Below, piece after piece: positions 30,693 to 38,542 of a DNA stretch of 47,584 bases. The notes under the pieces are model-generated. The model made no database searches, was not told where the DNA came from, and worked only from the letters and a program-made list of their open reading frames with translations. Source of the DNA: Oscillospiraceae bacterium (GTDB lineage Bacteria; Bacillota; Clostridia; Oscillospirales; Ruminococcaceae); the NCBI GenBank assembly GCA_900768245.1, contig CAAGCE010000235.1, positions 1-47,584 of the forward strand, given 5' to 3'. The translations under genes and the position numbers were made by a program. Numbering within the stretch: the stretch's first letter is position 1; the number at the start of each line of letters is the position of its first letter.

Positions 30693-32984
30693 TTAACCCT
30701 CGTCCTTAATGATAAAGACGACTTCGATTATCGTTCCCACAGGGACAATACAGCCCTCACCGTAATTCTGGGAATAAGCCACAGAACCCGAATGGCTCGA
30801 TGCGCCGTCCCCTGCTTTAAAGTTAAGATTTGCATTTGTAAGAATAGTGTTTACATCGGAAAGAGAATATCCGATTATGTTAGGAACGGTAGTGTATTCC
30901 GTTTCGTAATCATCATCAGTATAAAGAATGACCTTGCCGTTTCGCTGGAGAGTGCTTCCCCTTGCAGGTATCTGAGCAACGACTGTGTCACCGCTGCCGA
31001 TAGTTGAATACTGAAGTCCGAGAGCCTCGATCGTCGCACCTGCGGATTCAACTGTCTGACCCTCAACGGAAGGAACAGTTATGCCAAGCTCAACAAGCTC
31101 TTCATCTGTATATTCGGGATAATATCCAAGGTAAGGGAGTGCTTCCTTGAATGTATTTGATACAACAGGGCAGGCAACAACGCTGCCGTAATACATAAGC
31201 GAACCGTTCTGATCTCTTGCATTAGGTTCATCTACCATAACAAGCATTATTATCTCAGGATCGTCCGCAGGAGCAAATCCGCAGTAGGAAGAAACATAAA
31301 GATTATCATTGCCTGTTTCGTTTGATTTATCTATCTTCTGGGAAGTACCTGATTTTCCGCCGATAGCATAGCCTTTGATATAGGCATTTGAGCCTCCCTT
31401 GTTGTTTACAACGCTTTCGAGGACTTCTCTCATCTGTGCGGAGGTCTCTTCCGAAATTACCTGACGCTTTATTGAAGTTTCGGTAGTTTTTATAACATTG
31501 CCGTTTGTGTCAACTATTTTGCTGACAACATAAGGGGTAACAAGATAGCCGCCGTTTACAACTGCCGCATACGCTGTTACCATCTGTATCGGAGTTATCT
31601 TATTTGACTGACCGAAGGAGCAGGACGCAAGCTCAACAGGACCCATTGCGCCCTTACTTACATAAAGGCTTCCCGATTCGCCGGGAAGGTCAATGCCTGT
31701 CGGTTCAGTAAAGCCGTAGGCTTCAAAATAATCATAGAATTTAGTGCCGCCGAGAAGCTGACCTATCTGAATGAATGCAGGGTTGCAGGAGTTTGTCATA
31801 GCCGTAGTAAAATCCTGCGTGCCGTGAGAATATGACGACCAGCAATGCATAGTCGTATCCGCAACTGTTATGGCACGGTTGCAGGTAAATGTGGAATCAA
31901 GCGTGATAGCACCCTCTTCAAGTGCGGCAGAGCCTGTTATTACCTTAAATACGGAACCTGGATAATAAAGCTCTGTTATAGCCTTATTTTTCCACTGCTG
32001 CTCACGAAGAGTTGCATATTCCTCCTTGTATTCATCCTCGTCGGTTATCTGTGCAAGAGTGTTGATGTCCTTCTGTGAGTATATGGAGTTGCGGTCGTTA
32101 AGATCAAAGCCGGGAGTGCTTGCCATAGCGAGTACCGCACCTGTGTTTACGTTCATCATAATTGCGCAGGCACGGTTCTGAACGTCATTTTCCTCAACAG
32201 CCTGTTCAAGGTATTTCTCAACATAATACTGCAAGGTCATATCAAGTGTAAGGTATATTGAATTTCCGTCCTGAGCGTCATAAATTTTATCATTTTTGTA
32301 TGGCATTTCATTGCCGTTTGCGTCTGTGGCAGAAATAATTTTTCCGTCAACGCCCTTAAGGTAGTCGTTGTAGTAGGACTCAACGCCGTAGATACCGTCG
32401 CCCTCGTAGTTTGTAAAGCCTATGACCGCAGCAGCAAGCTCGCCCTGAGGATAGTATCTCTTTGTGTCCACCTCGGTATAGATAAGGTTTCCCACAAGCT
32501 CTTCCTCGTCCGCACGGGAAAGGATCTTATCTGCAACAGGCTTTTCTATTGACTTTGCGACACACGCCCACTGTGAATTTACATTCTCGAATTTCTTCTT
32601 TATGTCCTCTGCCGTAACATTGTCAAGCTCTTCGGTAAGTATGGTTATGACCGTATCAAGCTGACGTGCATACTCGGTTTTTCCCGTGTCTGCCTTTACT
32701 GTTTCATTGTCAAGCTTTGAAAGTGCATACGGATTGATGATTATCGAATAAACAGTAGCGGATTGGGCAAGTATCTTTCCGTTTGCGTCATAGATACTTC
32801 CTCTGTTTGCGCTTACGATAGTGCTTCCGAACTGGTTATCGTTAGCCATAGTCTGATACTTTGCGCTGTCTGTGACCGAGGTCCTGAAAAGATTTATGAT
32901 TATCCAAGCCGTAAAAGCAAGCAGAACAGCAAGAACTATTCCGTTAAGTTTTTTTCTCATTGCATTGGTTGGGCTGTGTGACAA
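30693..32984 (-). CDS. Class B penicillin-binding protein with two PASTA domains
   Basis: 763-residue transpeptidase (PBP2b/PBP2x/SpoVD type) crosslinking septal or spore peptidoglycan. A short cytosolic N-terminus, one membrane helix (LNGIVLAVLLAFTAWIIINLF), a dimerisation domain beginning RGSIYDANGKILA, and a transpeptidase domain with YPGSVFK (SxxK), TNSCN (SxN) and GGKSGTSQ (KSG). Two PASTA modules close the protein (TVPSVEGQTVESAGATIEA and TVPNIIGYSLSDVN). The start is TTG at 32984: GAGAGGAG lies 8 nt upstream, while the nearby ATG is out of frame. Partner of FtsW; the dcw position supports septal function, and SpoVD is the alternative. Confidence 0.94.
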   Translation of the reverse strand: MSHSPTNAMRKKLNGIVLAVLLAFTAWIIINLFRTSVTDSAKYQTMANDNQFGSTIVSANRGSIYDANGKILAQSATVYSIIINPYALSKLDNETVKADTGKTEYARQLDTVITILTEELDNVTAEDIKKKFENVNSQWACVAKSIEKPVADKILSRADEEELVGNLIYTEVDTKRYYPQGELAAAVIGFTNYEGDGIYGVESYYNDYLKGVDGKIISATDANGNEMPYKNDKIYDAQDGNSIYLTLDMTLQYYVEKYLEQAVEENDVQNRACAIMMNVNTGAVLAMASTPGFDLNDRNSIYSQKDINTLAQITDEDEYKEEYATLREQQWKNKAITELYYPGSVFKVITGSAALEEGAITLDSTFTCNRAITVADTTMHCWSSYSHGTQDFTTAMTNSCNPAFIQIGQLLGGTKFYDYFEAYGFTEPTGIDLPGESGSLYVSKGAMGPVELASCSFGQSNKITPIQMVTAYAAVVNGGYLVTPYVVSKIVDTNGNVIKTTETSIKRQVISEETSAQMREVLESVVNNKGGSNAYIKGYAIGGKSGTSQKIDKSNETGNDNLYVSSYCGFAPADDPEIIMLVMVDEPNARDQNGSLMYYGSVVACPVVSNTFKEALPYLGYYPEYTDEELVELGITVPSVEGQTVESAGATIEALGLQYSTIGSGDTVVAQIPARGSTLQRNGKVILYTDDDYETEYTTVPNIIGYSLSDVNTILTNANLNFKAGDGASSHSGSVAYSQNYGEGCIVPVGTIIEVVFIIKDEG

Positions 32985-33049
32985 GATCCATACTCCTCTC
33001 TGAATGTTTTACCCCGATCTTTATCTATCGTACTTATATAGCAAAATAC

Positions 33050-33093
33050 GGGTTGCATTAAAAGAGCCTGAAAAACTCCCTAATGTACAACCC
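33050..33093 (-). other. Hairpin between ftsL and the PBP gene
   Basis: Minus strand GGGTTGtaCATTA pairs with TAATGcAACCC around a 20-nt loop, in the 128-nt gap. There is no T-run, so it is more likely an RNA stability or processing element than a terminator. Confidence 0.4.
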
Positions 33094-33112
33094 TATTTCA
33101 TATATTATTTTA

Positions 33113-33586
33113 CTAGCCCCTCAGATATTCCACAAAATCCTCGAAAGCATGCTTTATTTTAACGAAAAGATTTTCATTTCGGTCAGGAATATCAACAACA
33201 TTGCCGTTTTCAATGCTGAGATACTCTATCTGGGATTTGTCCAGCTTCTGCATACCGAGCACATTTGTCGCATATTCCTCAACGGATTTGAGAGCGGATT
33301 TGCTTTCTATTTCGGTCTGCATTCTGACATTTTCGCTTCGCAGCATATCAACGTATTTTGTCTGTTCGGTTATTTCATTGTGTATAGCCGCATTCTGCAC
33401 CTTTCCGTAAATAACAAGTCCGAGCAGTATTCCCGCAAGCATACAAAGCACTATTATTTTAGGTGCTGAGCCTGTTGTTTCGGATTTTGCTCTCTGTACC
33501 TTTATCTTGATTTTTTCCTCGCTCTGAGGCTTGCGGACGGTATTTTCGTATTTTGAAAGATCATATGCGAGATTGTTTTTCCCCAT
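33113..33586 (-). CDS. ftsL: FtsL-like division protein
   Basis: 157-residue bitopic membrane protein: basic cytosolic N-terminus (about 1-42), one helix (PKIIVLCMLAGILLGLVIYG), then a coiled-coil stretch (HNEITEQTKYVDMLRSENVR). It has the size, topology and dcw position (after rsmH, before the PBP) of FtsL, which recruits FtsW and the PBP together with FtsQ. Sequence conservation of FtsL is poor, so the call rests mainly on topology and context. AGAAGGG precedes the ATG. Confidence 0.8.
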   Translation of the reverse strand: MGKNNLAYDLSKYENTVRKPQSEEKIKIKVQRAKSETTGSAPKIIVLCMLAGILLGLVIYGKVQNAAIHNEITEQTKYVDMLRSENVRMQTEIESKSALKSVEEYATNVLGMQKLDKSQIEYLSIENGNVVDIPDRNENLFVKIKHAFEDFVEYLRG

Positions 33587-33630
33587 TTGTAATCCCTTCT
33601 TTTAGTCCGACATACAGTCGGATAACTTCC

Positions 33631-34557
33631 TTATCGGATCTTTTCTATTATTCTGAGCTTTGCGCTGTGGCTTCTGTTGTTTACAGCCAGTTCTTCCTCC
33701 GAGGCTTCGATAGGCTTTCTGTTCACAAGCTTTCCTCGCGGCTTCTTTCCGCATACGCACTGCGGAAAATCGGGCGGACAGGTACAGCCTGTACAAAATG
33801 ATGCAAAACGCTGTTTAACTATTCTGTCCTCAAGAGAATGGAACGTTATGATACAGAACCTTCCCCCGATTTTCAGCATATCAAAGCCGTCATCAAGCGC
33901 ACGGTTAAGCTCATCAAGCTCACAGTTCACAGCGATCCTTATTGCCTGAAATGTTTTTTTGCAGGGGTTCTTTTCCCTTCTGAACTTTGCGGGATATGAG
34001 CTGCAAACTATGTCGGCAAGCTGTCCTGTTGTTTCTATCGGAGCATTCTCACGCTGTTTAACTATATTATCAGCTATCCTGCGGGAAAATTTCTCCTCGC
34101 CGTATTCCCATAAAATGCGGCTCAGTTCCTCATATGAATAAGTGTTGACAATATCCTTTGCGGAGATACCCTCCCGGGACATTCTCATATCAAGGGGAGC
34201 ATCGCCGTGATAAGAAAAACCACGTTCCAAAGTGTCAAGCTGATGTGACGAGACACCAAGGTCAAGAAGTATTCCGTCGACTTCGGAAATCCCCTCTCCT
34301 GCCGCAAGAGCCTTCATATCGGAAAAATTGCCTTTCAGCACCTTTGCATTATAGGGAGCAAGTCTTTCGCTTGCCGCTGCAACAGCGTCAGGGTCACGGT
34401 CGATCCCGATAAGCATTCCGCTCTCGGTAAGACGCTTGGCAATTTCCTTTGAATGACCCGCACCGCCGCAGGTGCCGTCTATATAAATACCATTCGGTTT
34501 AATATCAAGCCCGTTTATGCACTCATCAAGCATGACCGAAAAATGTGAAAAACCCAT
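33631..34557 (-). CDS. rsmH: 16S rRNA m4C1402 methyltransferase RsmH
   Basis: SAM-dependent enzyme that N4-methylates C1402 in the ribosomal decoding centre. 308 residues. Seen: FSVMLDECINGL at the start, the SAM-binding YIDGTCGGAGHS, LLDLGVSSHQLD, and the C-terminal HSLEDRIVKQRF. Second gene of the dcw operon, 15 nt after mraZ; AAAGG precedes the ATG. Confidence 0.97.
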   Translation of the reverse strand: MGFSHFSVMLDECINGLDIKPNGIYIDGTCGGAGHSKEIAKRLTESGMLIGIDRDPDAVAAASERLAPYNAKVLKGNFSDMKALAAGEGISEVDGILLDLGVSSHQLDTLERGFSYHGDAPLDMRMSREGISAKDIVNTYSYEELSRILWEYGEEKFSRRIADNIVKQRENAPIETTGQLADIVCSSYPAKFRREKNPCKKTFQAIRIAVNCELDELNRALDDGFDMLKIGGRFCIITFHSLEDRIVKQRFASFCTGCTCPPDFPQCVCGKKPRGKLVNRKPIEASEEELAVNNRSHSAKLRIIEKIR

Positions 34558-34572
34558 AAAAATTACCTTTCA

Positions 34573-34983
34573 TTAAAAAGCAATATCCGAAAGAGCGTCC
34601 GAAAGCATTTCTTCCGTAACAGCACCGCTCACCTCGCTGAAATGAGCAGTATCCCATATTTCCGCACGGTTTATAACACCGAGAACAGTAACATCGTGGT
34701 CAAGTCCCGCATATTCACGGAGATTCTGGGGAATGAGTATACGTCCCTGCTTATCGGGTTCAACGGTGCAGGCTTTGATGATAAAAAGCTTAGCCGCCCT
34801 TGCCTTTTCACCTGTGAGAGTTTTTATCTTTTCGGTAAAGTTTTCCCATTCTTCCTCGGAATAAACATAGAGGCAGTTTTCGGGACCTATCGTAACAATG
34901 AAGCTGAGTCCGAGGCGTTCACGAAGCTTAGTGGGGAAAGCCATACGTCCCTTTGCGTCAATTGTATGTTCAAAAGTACCCAT
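34573..34983 (-). CDS. mraZ: Transcriptional regulator MraZ
   Basis: AbrB-like DNA-binding protein that represses its own dcw promoter. 136 residues with two SpoVT/AbrB-like repeats: GTFEHTIDAKGRMAFPTKLR and then ACTVEPDKQGRILIPQNLRE (DxxGR in each). I chose the ATG at 34983, giving MGTFEHTIDAKGR, the usual MraZ start, with AGGAAA 9 nt upstream; a GTG start nine codons earlier is possible. Three MraZ-type boxes lie just after the predicted transcription start, supporting autorepression. Confidence 0.96.
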   Translation of the reverse strand: MGTFEHTIDAKGRMAFPTKLRERLGLSFIVTIGPENCLYVYSEEEWENFTEKIKTLTGEKARAAKLFIIKACTVEPDKQGRILIPQNLREYAGLDHDVTVLGVINRAEIWDTAHFSEVSGAVTEEMLSDALSDIAF

Positions 34984-35103
34984 AAGAGTATTTCCTGCCA
35001 AGCTTCTCACCGCCTTTCCTCATTGCAATGTTAAAAGTTTCGTGTCGAAATATCCCAATTCTGCGAAGTTTGAGATGTTTTCTTGAAGTTTTGCACCTAT
35101 GAT

Positions 35104-35144
35104 GTTGAAAAGTTTTCAACACTATGTGGAAAACTATGTGGAAA
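35104..35144. repeat. Palindrome and tandem 12-mers in the mraZ leader
   Basis: A perfect palindrome GTTGAAAAGTTTTCAAC (35104-35120) is followed directly by two exact copies of ACTATGTGGAAA (35121-35132, 35133-35144). On the minus strand each copy reads TTTCCACATAGT, resembling relaxed DnaA boxes. They lie in the untranslated leader of the dcw operon. Confidence 0.6.
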
Positions 35145-35145
35145 G

Positions 35146-35186
35146 TTCACCACTTATCACCACATTTATGGTCTGCTTCACCACTT
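35146..35186 (-). promoter_or_regulatory. Three phased MraZ boxes
   Basis: Minus strand AAGTGGTGAA (35177-35186), ATGTGGTGAT (35156-35165) and AAGTGGTGAA (35146-35155). The spacing of 10 and 21 bp puts all on one helix face, immediately downstream of the promoter. Repeated GTGG words are the known type of MraZ target. Confidence 0.8.
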
Positions 35187-35193
35187 TAATGAT

Positions 35194-35222
35194 ATTATAC
35201 ACCATACTATTTGATTTTGCAA
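35194..35222 (-). promoter_or_regulatory. Promoter of the dcw operon
   Basis: Minus strand TTGCAA (35217-35222), 17-nt spacer, TATAAT (35194-35199). Confidence 0.8.
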
Positions 35223-35451
35223 CCGAAACGCAAAAAAGCAGTTTCAAATTTATCAAAAATTTTTAAGGGCTGTTTAGTGCATTTTTACCAAAGCTAACAA
35301 CAGCATTTTTTAAAACAGCAAAATCTGACAATGTAAAGCCTATGTGAAAAGCGTTCAAAAAACAAAGTCTGATTTTGCCGCAAAAGTAAGGCATAGGCAA
35401 ACCATACAGTTTTCATTCACAAAACGTTATAAAATATATAAATATATACAG

Positions 35452-35480
35452 TTGAAATATCCCGCAGAATACTATATAAT
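35452..35480 (+). promoter_or_regulatory. Promoter of the HD-domain gene
   Basis: TTGAAA (35452-35457), 17-nt spacer, TATAAT (35475-35480). It leaves a leader of about 105 nt with no structure I recognise. The stretch 35223-35450 holds nothing I can identify. Confidence 0.65.
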
Positions 35481-35591
35481 TTATCTTGTTAATAATTGCG
35501 TTAAATTTATTTCAACGCTTGTTAGCATAAAACCAATAACCACAACGATCTTTCGGTACAAATAATAAGGGAAGGACTTGGAGAGCTTAAA

Positions 35592-36125
35592 ATGTTAAAA
35601 GCCATCGGTTCAAAAACTGATCTTGAGGATTCCGAAAAGAATTCTTATTATTCCCTGGTTGCCGATCTTCTTGAAAGTGACATCGTTCAGGAGATGAAAA
35701 AATACACCCACCACGGCAATACTACCTGTTTTCAGCATTGTCTTAATGTTTCATACTATAATTACAGGATCTGCAAATTTTTCTCGCTGAATGAACGTGC
35801 GGGAGCAAGGGCAGGTCTGCTTCACGACCTCTTCCTCTACGACTGGCACACATATATCAGAGCCAAAGGAGAGCGTTTGCACGGCTTTACCCACGCAAAA
35901 ACAGCATTGAACAATGTTAAAAAGCATTTCTATGTATCCGATCTGGAAAGCGATATAATCGAGAAGCATATGTTTCCCCTTAACCTCTTTTCCGTGCCGA
36001 GATACAGAGAAACTCTTGTAATAGTATTTACCGACAAGCTTTGCGGAGCAATGGAGGTACTTGCTTACAGAAAAAAGGTCATTGCCGATCTTTTCAGGCG
36101 CAAAAAATCTGCAACTGAAGAATAA
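35592..36125 (+). CDS. HD-domain family protein
   Basis: 177-residue soluble protein of the HD superfamily of metal-dependent phosphohydrolases. The metal-ligand pattern is visible: FQHCLNVSYYNYRI (first His), GLLHDLFLYDWH (HD pair), and HGFTHAKTALNN plus IIEKHMFPLN (later His residues). Substrate unknown; related proteins act on nucleotides or phosphate esters. GGAGAG precedes the ATG. It is monocistronic between its own promoter and a terminator, and divergent from mraZ, but no functional tie is shown. Confidence 0.82.
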   Translation: MLKAIGSKTDLEDSEKNSYYSLVADLLESDIVQEMKKYTHHGNTTCFQHCLNVSYYNYRICKFFSLNERAGARAGLLHDLFLYDWHTYIRAKGERLHGFTHAKTALNNVKKHFYVSDLESDIIEKHMFPLNLFSVPRYRETLVIVFTDKLCGAMEVLAYRKKVIADLFRRKKSATEE

Positions 36126-36131
36126 TTTCCA

Positions 36132-36178
36132 AAACCGACTGCCGCAGCATTTAATTTGCTGTGGCCGTTGGTTTTTTT
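36132..36178 (+). terminator. Terminator after the HD-domain gene
   Basis: AACCGACTGCCGCAGCA pairs imperfectly with TGCTGTGGCCGTTGGTT, followed by TTTTTTTATTTTTTT. Confidence 0.8.
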
Positions 36179-36603
36179 ATTTTTTTGGGGGCTCAACTTT
36201 TGCTTTGATATGAAGCTTATCATTCGCCGTACGCAAAACTCTGCGTACCGTTACTAATACTAATAACCATTTAACCTATGAATAAAATACGGTGGCTATA
36301 ATACGCCCACTCTGCATCAAACTCCCTTGAAAGGTGGCAGCCTGTCTGCGGTCGTTTTCTTTGATTGGACGTATTCTATCCACCGTCTTTATCCATAGAA
36401 CAAATGGTTATTAGTATAAGGGCATTGTTACCCGCAAAAAGAAAAACACCGCAGACAATGTGCATTTTTTACAGTACGCACATTATCTGCGGTATTATAC
36501 TTTTTATGGGTACAATGCCCTCAGTAAAAGTCAATGCTGTCTGCGGTATGGGACACGTCTTTTACAGCCTCAAACAAAAGTTGGCTTCCCAAAAATAAAA
36601 AAA
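36174..36603. repeat. GGGCATTG-family hairpin repeat, copy 2, with nested MITE
   Basis: Outer arms GGCTCAACTTTTGCTTTGA near 36188 and TCAAACAAAAGTTGGCTTCC near 36572. The inner hairpin GGGCATTGTTACC/GGGTACAATGCCC (36420 to about 36526) encloses ACACCGCAGA/TCTGCGGT and ATGTGC/GCACAT stems. The following text (CTGCGGTATGGGACACGTCT) matches copy 1 (TTCGGTATGGGACATGTCTG). The MITE at 36255-36419 interrupts it. The DNA also forms the 3' flank of pdxT. Confidence 0.75.
36255..36419. mobile_element. Hairpin MITE, copy B, nested
   Basis: 159-bp inverted repeat (36258-36416) with tips TACTAATAACCATTT/AAATGGTTATTAGTA, flanked by TAA (36255-36257, 36417-36419). The arms differ from copy A at many positions yet remain complementary. 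It is inserted in CCGTTAC^TAAGGGCATTG; the same sequence without an insert (CCGTTACTGAGGGCATTG) occurs near 45837-45854. Confidence 0.85.
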
Positions 36604-37170
36604 CTAAGAATTTCGCACCATATCAAGGAAATAGCCGTGAACAGTAAGATCGTCCGACAGTTCGGGGTGAAAAGCTGCCGCAAGCATATTTTTTTCACGG
36701 ACTGCGGTCACCTTTCCGTCGGTCACGGTCAGAACTTTGACATTTTCGCCGCATTCGCTTACATATGGCGCTCTGATGAACACAAGAGGGATATTTTTTC
36801 CGTCAAATCCGCCCTCGGTGCAAAAGCTGCCAAGCTGTCTGCCGTAGGCATTTCTTTTCGCTTCAATGTCCATAAGTCCAAGGCGGGCAGGCTCGCCCCC
36901 TGCAATACGCTTCGCAAGAAGAATAAGTCCCGCACAAGTGCCGAACGCAGGCAGACCGCCGCCTATCATCTTTTTAAGCTCATCGGTCATTCCAAGCTCG
37001 TCCGCAAGCTTTCCCATTACCGTGCTTTCGCCGCCCGGTATGATCATTCCGTCCATACTTTTCAGAATATCACGCTGCTGACGTATCTCAAAGCTTTCTG
37101 TGCCAAGCTCGGAAAGCTTTTTTTCGTGCTCGATAAACGCTCCCTGCAGGGCAAGAACTCCGATCCTCAT
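36604..37170 (-). CDS. pdxT: PLP synthase glutaminase subunit PdxT
   Basis: Glutaminase that supplies ammonia to PdxS for de novo pyridoxal 5'-phosphate synthesis. 188 residues. Seen: RIGVLALQGAFIEHEKKL, the loop IIPGGESTVMGKL, the nucleophile Cys in PAFGTCAGLILLAK, and the late AAFHPELSDD (His-x-Glu). It starts 3 nt after the pdxS stop, so the two are coupled; AGAGG precedes the ATG. The 12:12 PdxS:PdxT complex is the known form. Confidence 0.96.
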   Translation of the reverse strand: MRIGVLALQGAFIEHEKKLSELGTESFEIRQQRDILKSMDGMIIPGGESTVMGKLADELGMTDELKKMIGGGLPAFGTCAGLILLAKRIAGGEPARLGLMDIEAKRNAYGRQLGSFCTEGGFDGKNIPLVFIRAPYVSECGENVKVLTVTDGKVTAVREKNMLAAAFHPELSDDLTVHGYFLDMVRNS

Positions 37171-37173
37171 AGA

Positions 37174-38049
37174 TCATTTACCTCTTTCTGCCATAAGAAG
37201 CTGTATTTCCTGCTCGTTGATGCCAACCATTGCTTCGCCCAGATCCTCGGAAAGCTCTGCGATAAGCTTTGCGTCCTTATAGTTTGTAACTGCCTTTACT
37301 ATAGCTGCCGCACGTTTTGCGGGATTGCCCGACTTGAATATGCCGCTTCCCACAAACACGCCCTCTGCACCAAGCTGCATCATAAGTGCTGCATCGGCAG
37401 GTGTTGCAACTCCGCCTGCCGCAAAATTTACAACAGGGAGCCTGCCGTTTTCGTGAACGGATTTTACAAGGTCATAAGGCACACGGAGCTCCTTTGCTGC
37501 ATCGAAAAGCTCGTCCGGTTTCATTGAAACAAGGCGGCGTATATCACTCTGCATCATTCTCATATGACGTACTGCCTGAACGATGTCGCCTGTACCCGGC
37601 TCGCCCTTTGTTCTTATCATTGCAGCACCCTCGTTTATTCTTCTGAGGGCTTCTCCCAAGTCCTTTGCACCGCATACGAACGGCACGTCAAATGCGGTCT
37701 TGTCGATATGATATTTATCATCGGCAGGTGAAAGGACCTCGCTCTCGTCGATAAAGTCTATCTCTATCGCCTGAAGTACCTGAGCCTCGGCAAAATGACC
37801 TATTCTGCACTTTGCCATAACAGGTATCGAAACCGCATTCTGTATGCCCTTTATCATTTTAGGGTCGCTCATTCTTGAAACTCCGCCTGCTGCACGAATA
37901 TCGGCAGGTATTCTTTCAAGTGCCATTACCGCACAAGCACCTGCGGCTTCCGCTATTTTTGCCTGCTCAGGTGTTGTAACGTCCATAATCACGCCGCCCT
38001 TGAGCATCTGTGCAAGGTTTTTATTCAGGCTGTATCTTTCATTTCCCAT
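37174..38049 (-). CDS. pdxS: PLP synthase subunit PdxS
   Basis: TIM-barrel lyase forming PLP from ribose 5-phosphate, glyceraldehyde 3-phosphate and ammonia. 291 residues. Seen: LAQMLKGGVIMDVTTPEQA, ALERIPADIRAAGGVSRMSD, the catalytic-Lys regions MAKCRIGH and TKGEPGTGDIVQA, and FAAGGVATPADAALMMQLG. AAAGGAAA precedes the ATG at 38049. PLP made here would serve enzymes such as the desulfurase-like protein at 17454. Confidence 0.97.
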   Translation of the reverse strand: MGNERYSLNKNLAQMLKGGVIMDVTTPEQAKIAEAAGACAVMALERIPADIRAAGGVSRMSDPKMIKGIQNAVSIPVMAKCRIGHFAEAQVLQAIEIDFIDESEVLSPADDKYHIDKTAFDVPFVCGAKDLGEALRRINEGAAMIRTKGEPGTGDIVQAVRHMRMMQSDIRRLVSMKPDELFDAAKELRVPYDLVKSVHENGRLPVVNFAAGGVATPADAALMMQLGAEGVFVGSGIFKSGNPAKRAAAIVKAVTNYKDAKLIAELSEDLGEAMVGINEQEIQLLMAERGK

Positions 38050-38542
38050 AGCATTGTTTCCTTTCTTTTTTCGGGTTTAGCTGATGGGATAATCATATTA
38101 CCGCAAAGGCTTTTTTTCAAGTTCATAAAAGAATGTACATATTCGGGTCGGTTTGTTCAATATTTATATATCAGCAAAATTTTAACTCCTTATTATTGTT
38201 AAATATAAATACCCTACAAATATAATAGGAATAGTGCGGTATAAAAATGCAAAGCAAAACTGTACAAATTTGAATATGTTATATATCCCTAAATTGTGCA
38301 GATAGGAGATAAGTTTTATTCATTGATAATTCATATTTACTTTTGGATCTCGCTTTTTGCAAAATCTCTCTTAATTTGACAAAACAGGCTTTTTATCTCA
38401 TTATTTTAGCAATATAATTATAGTTTATTAATAATAATAGTGTATAATCTTTTTGTATAAAACCCAAATTATGTCTCTTGAATAATACGGGGTCAAGGCA
38501 AAAAACTATGCAAGGGCTGCACTTTATAAGGGAGTATAAATT
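38050..38542. other. AT-rich gap between pdxS and the lipoprotein gene
   Basis: About 490 nt without a supported gene. It must contain the divergent promoters. On the plus strand a TATAAT is at 38444-38449 with a poor -35, and a TTGACA near 38378 lacks a good -10. No hairpins or repeats stand out. Confidence 0.5.

Noticed and set aside
36460..37527. 355-residue plus-strand ORF across the repeat and pdxT
   Set aside because: Antisense to pdxT and pdxS and to the hairpin repeat; no family resemblance.
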